A DNA stretch of 30,982 nt from Welwitschia mirabilis (taxonomy: Eukaryota; Gnetophyta; Gnetopsida; Welwitschiales): the NCBI GenBank assembly GCA_051453625.1, contig JBOZIK010000001.1, positions 110,596,218 to 110,627,199 on the forward strand. The letters run 5' to 3'. The position numbers and the translations under genes were made by a program. Positions 21,291-30,982 of the stretch are shown in pieces. The notes beneath the pieces are model-generated. The model was not told the origin of the DNA, ran no database searches, and worked only from the letters and a program-made list of their open reading frames with translations. Position 1 is the first letter of the stretch; each line of letters opens with the position of its first letter.

Positions 21291-23436
21291 CTTCGTTCAT
21301 TGATTCCTTTGGTAAACATTATGCTATTACTTGAATATCTTTAACTTCACTTATGTATTACTTTATGAATTTATCATGATTAGTAATCTTTTACTTAAGC
21401 ATTTTAAAGTGATAAGATTAGATTCACTCAATATTAAGACATTCATACATCTATAAACTTTATTTTTAAGGAAGATGCCTTAGTTCTTTTATTCTCTCTT
21501 AATGGTATAAGTCTTTAGTTATTTAGGTGTGTCCTCCTCTCTTTGTCACCTCATTACTTTACTCTTATTTTTATAATTACTTGATCATATGGGATTTATT
21601 TTCAAGAAAAAAATAAGAAGAAGAAGAATAAATAAAATAAATAATGATCATAATCTTTTGTCTTTGAGCTAAAAACATGGTCATCATGATGTCCTACTGC
21701 ATCGGGCGTAAATTTTTCTAAGAGGAATCTTTGGCAGTGTTGGTAGCTATGAGAACTTAATTAGGGGATAATTAGCCATGTTTTATGGATTCTTGCTTCT
21801 CTAATAATGTTTTCATTCCCCTCATCATGGAAATAATTATCACTTAGAGGCTATTGGATCAGTTATATCTTTAGTACCATCAGAGGCATTACTTATTTCC
21901 AAAACTCATTATGCATATACTACTCCCACATGATCATTTTATTTTTTAGGATTTTGATGTGTTTTAAGGTGGAAGCAAGTGAGTCTATTCTTAAGCAGCT
22001 TTTGATCTTATCATTGACTGAGTCAAAACATTATAACTACTTAGCATTGTCATAATTACTACCTAATTGGGTGGTACTTCATAAAGGTTTTACATTATGT
22101 CATGCATTTTTAATCACATGATTTTATAATTTCTATTAAGGGACTTTATAAGGTTAGAATTTATGGTAGGTACACAATATTCTTCATGTTCTTAGTTGTT
22201 TATTTTTATTTTGTTTTTCTTAGTTATTTTACTTGGGATTTTCAACTCATTTTCATACCTTTTCACATAATATTTAGGACTTAATCATTCAATAGTTTTT
22301 TTATTATTCTTTTGCTTTCACTTACAGTTTTTTCCATTATTTTGAGTTTTTGGCACATCCACTTATTAGTCTTGAATGATTTTAATTTTAGGAACATTGA
22401 TGATTTTTATTCTTAACACTAGTTCTTCCTACTTGATTTATTATCATTGCCCTATCCTGATACTCCTTTCTCTACCTTGAGTTATCCTTTTTCCCATTCT
22501 TTGTGAGTGAATATTCCTTAGCTTTTACCCATCTTTTGGATTTATAATGATTTTTTGAGGCCTTATTATTACTATCATTGACTTTTTAATTCTCTAAGTA
22601 ACATTTGTTTCTTTTCTCATCATTGTCCTAAGTCCATTGTCTAGATAATCTAGAGGATGATATCATCTTCTTCTTATGTTATTACAATACAAGACATATT
22701 GATTCATCTTTGAAGGGGAAAGCCATATTTGTATGATATTTTTTAGTAAAAATTCTAATTATGAGGGTTATTTCAAGATTTCATGATACATATTTATGAT
22801 GTTCTGGTCTAGTTATTATTTTATATTATTTGTGAGATATACATTATGAGTATTGTTTAGTAGGCCATAATAGAGCAGTTGGAAGATCTTCTTATAGGTG
22901 TGATATAAAAGATTTGGAAGACTATGGATAAGGAAATTAATGTTATGGTTATTTTTAATGTATTTACTCCTTTCAGATTGTGATTAAATCTCACTGATTG
23001 ATTTATATACATCATTTTGAGTTATCATTGTTCTTGATTAAACTTGCACATTATTTATCAGAGTTATCATGGTTATATTTTTTAACGACTTTTTGATATG
23101 ACATTTAATTTCTATTTTTTAAATGTACTAAATGTTTTAAGTAGGAGGCTAACATAGTTTGTAAGTGCTTTAATCTTGTTTTTTGATGATTATGACTATA
23201 GGTATTTGATCTTTTAATTCGATTTTTGAAGCTTATCGTCCACATCATCGTCCAGACAACATATAAGATGAAAGTATGTTTGTATACTCTACCAAGGTAA
23301 TATATCTAATTAATTATATTTTGATATTTAATTTGGCATGATGAGCTTTTTGAACTTAATTTATATTTCCTTAGTTATTGTTTGTCTTAGATAATTTGGC
23401 TCACAATTTGCAGCTATTTGCTTACTATTTCAAATA
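21291..23436 (+). other. Element B 3' region
   Basis: About 2.1 kb. Its start (to about 21660) and the conserved block match elements C and D. From about 22200 to 23430 it is T-rich with no readable ORF. Two hairpin-type motifs occur near 22622-22665 and 23232-23262. I see no additional gene. Confidence 0.65.
21665..22190 (-). pseudogene. Conserved 3' block with candidate antisense ORF, element B copy
   Basis: The antisense frame reads NDKIKSCLRIDSLASTLKH, several stops, then HDEGNENIIREARIHKTWL and ends VGHHDDHVF, in the same frame and order as element C. The splice-donor-like site on the sense strand reads CAA|GTGAGTC (about 21978). Several nonsense changes show it is decayed. Confidence 0.4.
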
Positions 23437-23478
23437 CTAACAAGGCTAAGTGAGGGGCTATGTTGAAGTGAGTGGCTA
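23437..23478 (+). other. Polypurine tract of element B, partly duplicated
   Basis: ACAAGGCTAAGTGAGGGGCTA as in C and D. An 18-bp unit (23448-23465) is repeated directly at 23466-23483 with one mismatch, so the PPT and first LTR bases occur twice. Confidence 0.7.
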
Positions 23479-23719
23479 TGTTGTAATTCCAAATTATATG
23501 TAGTTGATGGGGTATTTTAATTACTTTTATAGGACATTCAGACAAGGTTAAGTGGAGTTTTCATAATTATGAAGAGCCAATAGGATGATCATGGAAATAT
23601 GCAATTCTTAGAATATTTGAAGGTATTTCATGCAAATTCTAATACTTATCATTTTAAGAAGGAATAATGATCTAGGAGGATAATTTTCATTAATTAAAAA
23701 ACTCAAGAGGATGTCATCT
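23479..23719 (+). repeat. Element B 3' LTR, first 241 bp
   Basis: TGTTGTAATTCCAAATTATATG aligns with the element C LTR start, and homology continues through GGACATT, AATTCTTAG-ATATTTGAAGG and AAGGAATAATGATC. It stops in GTCATC at 23719, where the element D LTR begins. The remainder should lie beyond the right edge if D inserted here. Confidence 0.8.
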
Positions 23720-25111
23720 TGTTGCAGTATGTATTTGTGCAAATGTTACATTCTCAAGTAGATACAGTTAATTACAAATATATATATATATAGATTTTGC
23801 ACAATACAACACACTAGTATAGATGAGAGTGACCCAAATTTCGTATTCTTGTTGAAAGCATAGGTGAGAAGAAAGAGAACTGATTTTAAAAATGAAATAC
23901 TATGTATCCTTAAAGTAGAATAAAATTACAATGCAGAAATAACAAGGCAAATACACTATGCAAATGAAATGCAAATATAAACTAAATGTAACTTCTATCT
24001 GATTACCAAATCAACCTATCATCGAGATCAATCTTGTATAATCTAGATTAACTAATAAAATTCATCACTAGATCAAGACTAACCTAAGCTATCAGGTACA
24101 TCAGACAGAATAGTAAAATAATGCAAAGTTAATCCAAGAAAGGAAAGGTAATGCACCTAAACTAATAACATCAATCTTAATAAAGGTTTCTCTTATGATA
24201 TGTATCATCAAAGAAGCTGTCATGGAATTAAAAGTAATATAAACCATAAGGAACATGCACAAAAAATATATAAAAAGAAAAATAGAGTTTTCATTAAAAT
24301 AAAACCAACATTCATGTTATAAAGAAGTAATACCTCAATGAAGGATACACTACCTGATACCAAAAAAGATATCTTTTTGTAACAATAACGAATGGATCTC
24401 CAATCCTCTGATATCCTATCACAAGAATTTTTGGTGCAAACAAAGATGAAAATGGAGTTAAGGGCAGAATAGGTATTTATCACAAAATTGACTCTAAAAT
24501 CAAAAAAGACTAATAGATGAATAAACAACCCTAACAACTGCATAAGAAAGTGTGAGATAAATGGCTAAAGTTTGGTCAAGCTTGATGAAGTATATATCTC
24601 AGTTATTATCCTACTAATCATCCAAATAATACAAGATATGATGCCACCTCATAAGAGTTTCACAATAACTTCTAAATTAATCCAGTCAGCATCCTTCTAA
24701 ACTTAAGTGTTTTTATTGTTTGTATAGTCATCNNNNNNNNNNNNNNNNNNNNNNNNNNNNNNNNNNNNNNNNNNNNNNNNNNNNNNNNNNNNNNNNNNNN
24801 NNNNNNNNNNNNNNNNNNNNNNNNNNNNNNNNTTTTGATTGTTTGTATAGTCATCGGGACAATGAGGTGGATGATAAGCTTTTGTAAAGTTCTTCATGTA
24901 TCACATTAGCCTTTTTATTTGCAGGATTTTTACTTTAGATAGAAAATATTATAAATAGCTTCAAATGCCATAAAATGTAATGAATATTACATGTCTTTGT
25001 ATCATTCATCTTAACTCTCCATTATCATTAAAATTTAGCACAAACCTATTTAATTTCCTATGAAACTACTCAAAATATCCTATGAAATACATATAATTTG
25101 GTAGCACAACA
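23720..25111 (-). repeat. Element D 3' LTR
   Basis: On the minus strand it starts TGTTGTGCTACCAAATTATATG at 25111 and ends TACTGCAACA at 23720. It is 1392 bp including a 100-N gap (24733-24832). The end near 23790-23850 (GCACAATACAACAC, GAGTGACCCAAAT) matches the end of LTR A. An (AT)n run lies at about 23778-23793. A TATA-like ATAAATAC is at 24472-24480. A minus-strand open frame at 24220-24543 lies within the LTR and resembles no protein. Confidence 0.85.
24733..24832. other. Assembly gap (100 N), probably spurious
   Basis: The 22 bases before the gap (24711-24732) and the 23 bases after it (24833-24855) are the same sequence apart from one inserted G. The two contigs probably overlap and no sequence is missing. 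Confidence 0.75.
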
Positions 25112-25137
25112 AAGCCTCTCACTTAGCCTTGTTAGTC
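25112..25137 (-). other. Polypurine tract of element D
   Basis: On the minus strand, GACTAACAAGGCTAAGTGAG followed by AGGCTT borders the LTR start, as in elements B and C. Confidence 0.7.
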
Positions 25138-25544
25138 CCTAATAAAACTAGGTGAACAATTATGATTGTAAGCCAAATTGGCTAACAAGAAATCAACTAA
25201 GAAATTATGAAATAAACTTAAAACAATTTTTAAAAATCTCAGAATGTAGGATAAAAAAGTTACAAACAGATAACTAAACATTTCACCTGTGTAGTGCAAT
25301 TGGTCAACTATCATTCTGGTGGAGAAGCCTGTGACAAAAATTTCTAGAAACATAGATATTAAATATAATGAAAATCAATAGCCTCCCACTGAAATGTATA
25401 GCAGATAAAAAATAATCATGAATAATACAAATAGTCCTCATCATGAAGTGTGAAAAATGGTCTATAAAAGTATGTCTGAAATCTAATAATAAAAATGTAC
25501 ATCGTGTTGATACTCAAAATAAGATGTGTGTGTGTGTATATATA

Positions 25545-25575
<31 letters not shown>

Positions 25576-25637
25576 TTAGATTACAATATATGGAGGGGAA
25601 GATACAAAAATATCTTAATGAGAAGTCACTTCCCTCG
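25138..25637 (-). other. Element D 3' region, LTR-proximal part
   Basis: It contains AGCCAATTTGGCTTAC...TTGTTCACCT next to the PPT, homologous to element C. A compound microsatellite at about 25525-25575 on the plus strand runs (TG)n, (TA)n, (TATG)n. An open frame at 25132-25353 (minus) has hydrophobic, low-complexity content and no counterpart in C, so I do not call it a gene. Confidence 0.6.
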
Positions 25638-26728
25638 TTAAGTCATGATGAACTCTTGATGTGCAGTAGGCTCAGATGCAAGAGAAGAAGAGGGAGGATG
25701 CTTAAAATCAGCAAGGAAATGGTGGTCTAGTGATGTCATAATAATTCATGCCATCTCATATCCTTGTACTCATACTATCTCTAAGAGATTCACCATCGCA
25801 CTTTGATCTATCCATAGGAAGTGTTATCGCATATCCACAAGCTACTCCTCAGTCTGTTTTATTCTCCTTTCAACTGTTTAAATCCTTTGCTCTAATGTAG
25901 AGATACCTCAATCTATAATCCCTCTAATAGTCTCAGTGGTCTCTGTGAGAAGAGCTTGAATCTACTCAAGTGAAACATCAACTATAAGTCTCTGAACCTA
26001 AGGTCTCTCTGCCTCTCTTAGTACCTATATGCCCATGTCCTATAGGTAATAAGCAAAAATCTATATGTGGGTGAATCACTGCTCAGCTATAGGCTTTAGT
26101 GTACCAAAGCTTCTAAACATGACTAAGAGGAAACATAGATATCTCAAAATCTATAGCTATCATGCCTTTACCATGGACTTAAGTCTCCTTCATATAAATG
26201 TGGATAAGTCCATCTGCTCACCCTACCTGAACACTACCAATATCTATAAGTGGACCATCAGGGAATAACTATTATAAAAAGATGAGATAATGTTGTAAAT
26301 CAATCCTCTATGCAAAATCCAATAGGCAGGAGTCAACTGTGTTACCAAAAAACCTTGTCTATTTAATCTCAAATCTGCTGGTATATCTAATGTTGCACTA
26401 TATGTATGGTGGTCCTCCATCCCACCAGTTGAATGTATATGAACACTCCTAATAGCACCAAGATCTGTCACTACCACAATGTGGTTTGAGAGGACTATAA
26501 TCTTATGGCCTTGAATCATAACTACAATCATGTCTACTAGCTATCCATGGATATCAAGGCAAGGCTTTATATGCATGGTGTCATAGAATCCCTAATCTCA
26601 GATACATAATACATCTCCTATGCATCTAAGATCCACTGAAGCTATTAATACATCCTATATTTCCTATTCATGTGAATAAAAATTTGAAATGTGCACAAAG
26701 TTAAAAATTGTATTTTAGGTGGCCCCAT
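25638..26728 (-). pseudogene. Extra sense ORF of element D (env position), decayed
   Basis: About 360 codons in the sense direction of element D, between integrase and 3' LTR. It starts MGPPKIQF (ATG 26728-26726), continues LQWILDA-stop-EMYYVSEIRDSMTPCI (about 26560-26640), then shifts frame into a 95-codon open stretch (26531-26244) with GHKIIVLSNHIVVVTDLGAIRS, VHIHSTGGMEDHHTYSATL, PADLRLNRQGFLVTQLTPAY and WILHRGLIYNII. Near 25800-25990 come DVSLE-stop-IQALLTETTETIRG and LEQRI-stop-TVERRIKQTEE, a heptad-like coiled coil, then a Pro/Ser-rich tail and a stop at 25640. The layout recalls the 'putative plant transposon protein' type (PF20167-like) found in plant gypsy elements. That match is from memory and uncertain. 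Elements B and C lack it. Confidence 0.5.
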
Positions 26729-28145
26729 ATAAGGTAAAAAATAAAAGCTCTCAAATGAAAAATCTAATCGGCTAAAAATTTAGAGTATGTTATACTCATC
26801 AGTTTACCTTAAAATAATACTACATTTCAACTTACAGTTTGTGAGAAAAGGAGTTTTAAAGTTAAAATCCTAATTTTTTTCTCATAAAATGCACAATTCA
26901 TTATATCTTTTAAAATACACAGTGCAAATTAGACCCACAAGTTCCTAATTGAGGAGCTCAAAAAATTAAACAACATATTGAAAACTATGCATCAAAAGGC
27001 TAACAAATGGGAGAAAAAATTTTAAAAAAAATTAGGGAGAGAAAAACATATCTTATTTTTGAAAATTTGCTAAAATCTGGAAATCTGGTGAATGAATTTA
27101 ATGGGGATAAGTTCAAACATGTCAATAGGATAAGGGGCACTATTGTCTCTTAAGAGAATGGGAAAAAATAAAGAATGAAAGAAAAATGAGGAAAAAGAAT
27201 GGACATCAAAGTTTTATTACACGGTTGTCCAGTCGTGTCATTCGAACGATAGCCCTAGGACAACTGTCAGAAAAAATCTCAATGTCATCCCCATTATTGT
27301 CTAGATGACTAAGTGGATGATGAAACTTTGAAAGAGTTCTTACAAATTAAAATGTCAATCAAGCAAATTAGGCTCAAATCTCAGCATGAAGTTAAAAGGA
27401 TGTATCAAAAGGCTTTGAAAAAGAGAAAATGACCAAGAGTCATGATAATGTAGGATGATGAGAAAAACTCAAAATAAGGGGAAAAGAATAGGGTAACGAA
27501 AACATACTAATCAGATTAAAACTGATAAAGAATACTAAACAAATGTGCTTGAAATGAAAAAATAAACAAGAAAAGTATATAACTCCAAAAGATACAAAGG
27601 AATCTTATAAAAATCATGAAGAATAAAATATTATTGTTTAATTAAAATGATAAAAGAAAATCAATGTGATAATGAAAGAAACACCACAAATAACAATAAG
27701 AAAACTACTAAATGATAAGATTCTATGTGAAGATGAATCTATATAAACGTAACTTGAAATAACAAGCTAAGAACCAAAGAAAAGGTAGAATAAAAATGGA
27801 TATAAAAAACATGAATAAGATAGCNNNNNNNNNNNNNNNNNNNNNNNNNNNNNNNNNNNNNNNNNNNNNNNNNNNNNNNNNNNNNNNNNNNNNNNNNNNN
27901 NNNNNNNNNNNNNNNNNNNNNNNNNNNNNNNNNNNNNNNNNNNNNNNNNNNNNNNNNNNNNNNNNNNNNNNNNNNNNNNNNNNNNNNNNNNNNNNNNNNN
28001 NNNNNNNNNNNNNNNNNNNNNNNNNNNNNNNNNNNNNNNNNNNNNNNNNNNNNNNNNNNNNNNNNNNNNNNNNNNNNNNNNNNNNNNNNNNNNNNNNNNN
28101 NNNNNNNNNNNNNNNNNNNNNNNNNNNNNNNNNNNNNNNNNNNNN
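26729..28145 (-). other. Element D 3' region, middle part, with 322-N gap
   Basis: A+T-rich with no readable protein. Two hairpin motifs lie at 27223-27272 and 27283-27322; the second has TGTCATCC/GGATGATG arms. It lies upstream of the extra ORF in element orientation and could be its leader or intron. The gap at 27825-28146 has no counterpart to size it by. Confidence 0.5.
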
Positions 28146-28680
28146 NAAGAAGATAGTTTACCTATCTTAAATTCTAACCTAGTAAAATCCCTTAGAAGAC
28201 ATCATAAAGCCACTTGAGTAAAACTGCATAATAAAACATATCGACTCTATAATGTTTTACTCAAAAAGCTAGTAATTATGATGATGTCAAAGATTAAGTA
28301 TTTATAATAATGAATGATAAGATCAAAAGATGCTCAAAAATGAACTCACCTCCTCACATCCTAAAACACACCCGAATCATCAAAAGTGAAATAATCATGT
28401 GTGAATACTAAAAGTTTAGGAAATAAGAAATGCATCTAATGATACCACGAACACCATGATCCCATAGCCTCAAAGTTTATTACAACTTTCCATAATGAGG
28501 GGAGTGTAGCCATAGTCAAAGAAATAAAGATCCATGAATCATGGCCAAGTGAGACCCTAATGGAGTTCCCATAGCTACTAACACTATCAAAGATTCCTTT
28601 TAAAAATAATTTACCCTAGTGTAATAGGACATCATGATGACCATGTTTTTTCCCTTACAAATATAATAGATCATGATCAT
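28146..28680 (+). pseudogene. Conserved 3' block with candidate antisense ORF, element D copy
   Basis: Antisense to element D, so on the plus strand here. It reads NDKIKRCSKMNSPPHILKH (about 28308-28365), then HNEGSVAIVKEIKIHESW (about 28490-28545), and after a frameshift GHHDDHVF (about 28628-28652), the same order as in B and C. A sense-strand donor-like GAG|GTGAGTTC is conserved at about 28350. Stops and a frameshift show decay. Confidence 0.4.
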
Positions 28681-29069
28681 TATTTTCTCTTTCTTATTTT
28701 TTTTAAATATAATAATTCAAATAGTTCCCATATAATCACATATTCAAAAATAAGAAGGTTAATAAGTGAAATGAAAGACAGAAAAGAACATAACTAAACA
28801 ACTAAACACCTCACACCATTAAAAAAAGGCACAAGAGCTAATGCATCTTCCTTTAAAGTGAAGTTCATAGACATAGGAAACTCGTAAGATTGGGTGAATC
28901 CAATCTTATCATTATAAAATACCTAAGTCATGGAAACTTCATAAAATAAACACATAAGTCAAGTTTAAAAGATGATCAAGAGACATCATAACATCCACCA
29001 AAGGAATAAGATAAGAGAAACTCAAAAAATGATAGGATGGGAGTTCTCTTCATTGAGGGAAACCTTCAA
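28681..29069 (-). other. Element D 3' region next to integrase
   Basis: Homologous to 18280-18660 of element C: the sense strand shares GATGATCAT-TTTAAA-TTGACTTATGTG, ACTTAGGTATTTTATA, and AAGATTGGATTCACCCAATCTT. It is not obviously coding. Confidence 0.6.
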
Positions 29070-30535
29070 AATAATTTCTTCTATCATGTTTAAGATTGCA
29101 TTAAAAGATTTTTCATATAACCTTTGTCCATTAATCTTCTAAATCTTCTTAGTCTCTAAGTTAGAAATCTTAATAGAACCATCAGAATGTACTTTCTCTA
29201 TAATACAAGGACTTAACAATTTAGAAGTCAACTTATTATGTAAAAGATGTACTCTAGTATTACATAAAAGAACAAGTTAACCAGGTTCAAACTTTTTATG
29301 AAGTAACTTCCTATCATGTTTAAACTTAGCTTGGGATTTGTAAATTAGTTAATGATGTATAGCACGAGTACGTTTTTCATATAGATGATCAAATAGGTCT
29401 AATATATGTTTTAAATTCTTATGAAAGTCTATAAGATTAAGTTGATAAGAAGAATGATAAGNNNNNNNNNNNNNNNNNNNNNNNNNNNNNNNNNNNNNNN
29501 NNNNNNNNNNNNNNNNNNNNNNNNNNNNNNNNNNNNNNNNNNNNNNNNNNNNNNNNNNNNNGTTATAACACACATCAATAGGTAAAACAAAAATACTTTT
29601 GTATACAAGTTTATAAGGTCAAAAACCAAGAAAATTATACTAGGTACTACAGTAAGCTCAAAGAACATTGTTAAGCTTAAAAGCCCAAGATTTCTTATTA
29701 ACAAAGACAATTTTTTATAGCATTTTCTTAATTTCTCTATTTGCATTTTCTTCTTGAACATTGGTTTATGGATGATAAGCACAAGCTACTCTATGTTATA
29801 TTTCAATAGATAGAAAAATTTTCTTAAAAATTTAATTAATAAAATAAAATCTTTGATTAATAATGGTAATTATAGAAAAACCAAAACATTGAAAAATATG
29901 AGTTTTAAGAAAAGTATAAATAGTTTGAGCATCATTGAAAAAGTAGAAATAGCTTCAACCCATTTAATAACATAATCAATAGCCACTAAAATGTAGTTCT
30001 TATCATTAGAAAGTGGTTCAATAGGGTTTATAAAATTAATTTCCCAATATTTAAAAGGTTTACATTCAAGAATAAGTTTAATAGGTATTTCTTATGAATG
30101 AATAAGATTACCATAACATTGATAAGCATCACACCTTCTAGTAAGATGAAAAGAATCCTGGAAAATACTAGGCCAATGAAAACCAAAGTAAAGGATTTTC
30201 ATAACTATTTTCTATCAACTAAAATGACCTCCACAAATACCACCATAGTAAAGATAAAGGATGTCAGATTTTTCCCATTTAGGTACACATTTTTACATGA
30301 TTTAATCTTTTCACCTATGATAAAAATGTGGTTCTATCCATTCATAATCCCCTATTCTACAGAGAAAGGATTTTCTTTGATTATAAGTTCAATGTTGTGT
30401 TTTCATGGTAATAAGGTAATTAACAATGTTAACATAACAAGGAAGAGGAAGATAGAAGATATGGCAAAATTTTCCTCATTTGAAAAAAAATCATTAACCA
30501 TAAAATCATCAAGAGAGGAAGAAAGACGTGACAAA
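29070..30535 (-). pseudogene. Element D integrase
   Basis: Minus-strand integrase. The zinc-binding domain includes RIGDYEWIEPHFYHR, GGICGGHFS and HLTRRCDAYQCYGN (about 30100-30370). Core: KYWEINF with D1 as Asn (about 30045), NYILVAIDYVIKWVEAIS, second Asp region IIN-Q (Asp to Asn), NANREI-type E kept (EENANREIK, about 29735-29750). The C-terminal domain reads HKKFEPG-stop-LVLLCNTRVHLLHNKLTSK, EKVHSDGSIKISNLETKKI and KINGQRLYE (about 29120-29320). A 100-N gap at 29462-29561 interrupts it where sister copies have no extra sequence. The plus-strand open frame 30098-30538 is an antisense shadow. Confidence 0.87.
29462..29561. other. Assembly gap (100 N) within element D integrase
   Basis: On the minus strand, TTATAAC before the gap and CTTATCATTCTTC after it are adjacent, within a base or two, in elements B (near 8550) and C (near 17880). 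The true gap is probably close to zero. Confidence 0.65.
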
Positions 30536-30982
30536 TGATCTACCACACTATTATGCTTTCCTGCTTTATCAATGATGGTCAAATTAAATTCTTACATGAG
30601 GAGGATCCATCTAATAAATCTAGCACTAAGAGCTTTTTTAGTTATGAGATATCTAATCATTACATGATTAGTATAAACATCTGCATGAAAGCTTAAAAGA
30701 TAATATCTAAGGATATCAAGGTAAAAGATAATCACTAATATTTCTTTTTCTCTAGTAGTAGAATTTATTTGAGCTTTAGATAAAGTTTTACTATGATAAT
30801 ATATAACCTTAAAATCATTTTTATATTTTTATTCAAGAACTCCACCTATAGTAATATTACTAGTATTACACATTAACTCAAAATCTTTATTCTAATTGGA
30901 TCCTATTACAATAAGAATGGAAGAAATTTTATCTTTAAGGGTATTAAAATTAAGCTGACAAGATTTATTCCAATCAAATTTA
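30536..30982 (-). pseudogene. Element D RNase H, runs off right edge
   Basis: The minus strand reads KFDWNKSCQLNFNTLKDKI at the window edge, then FELMCNTSNITIGGVLE (Asp of the CDAS motif changed to Asn), YYHSKTLSKAQINSTTREKEILVIIFYL, LLSFHADVYTNHVMIRYLITKKALSARFIRWILLM (Asp of YTDH changed to Asn) and VVDHLSRLSSS with its Asp intact (about 30535). It continues directly into integrase, and the rest of pol lies beyond the window. Confidence 0.87.

Noticed and set aside
24220-24543. 107-codon minus-strand open frame with hydrophobic stretches
   Set aside because: It lies wholly within the element D LTR, is not kept as a frame in the other LTRs, and its hydrophobicity follows from T-rich sequence.
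25525-25575. TG/TA/TATG microsatellite as a regulatory element
   Set aside because: It looks like ordinary simple-sequence expansion, absent from sister copies.
30098-30538. 146-codon plus-strand open frame, the longest uninterrupted one in the window
   Set aside because: It is exactly antisense to the recognisable integrase zinc-binding and core region of element D and has no independent support.

Overview
The window looks like plant nuclear heterochromatin. It is strongly A+T-rich (around 70% by eye), has seven N gaps, and I see no intact cellular gene. Almost all of it is made of old, decayed Ty3/gypsy LTR retrotransposons of one family. The Athila (Tat/Athila) lineage is indicated by four degenerate tRNA-Asp-type primer-binding sites, a PINDSF..DE-LF signature before integrase, F-M-D-D-F-type reverse transcriptase, LTRs of about 1.1 kb and a long 3' region after integrase. 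The species cannot be named from the sequence.

Layout, with my own element names. Element A (minus strand, 1-2105) has gag running off the left edge, a leader, a PBS and an LTR. Element B (plus, 2106-8719 and 21020-23719) has a 5'-truncated LTR, PBS, leader, gag, protease, RT, RNase H and integrase. Integrase is interrupted near its C-terminus and resumes at 21020, followed by a 3' region and the start of the 3' LTR. Element C (plus, 8720-21019) is nested in B's integrase: 5' LTR, PBS, leader and gag (C1), a gap, a second PBS, leader and gag (C2), then pol, 3' region and 3' LTR. Element D (minus, 23720-30982, running off the right edge) has its LTR inside B's 3' LTR, followed at higher coordinates by a long 3' region, integrase and RNase H.

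All coding regions are pseudogenes. Most in-frame stops are TAA/TAG/TGA where a sister copy has CAA/CAG/CGA/TGG, as expected from deamination of methylated cytosine. Frameshifts and lost catalytic residues are also present. No copy can be autonomous.

The less ordinary signals lie in the non-canonical parts: (1) a short inverted-repeat motif, roughly TGTCATCC...GGATGACA, found some 25-30 times in leaders, LTRs and 3' regions and arrayed at about 100-bp period in each leader; (2) intron-like borders around that array just upstream of gag; (3) an extra decayed sense ORF of about 360 codons between integrase and LTR of element D, with a coiled-coil C-terminus; (4) a block of about 0.5 kb conserved in the 3' regions of B, C and D with a shared antisense reading frame.
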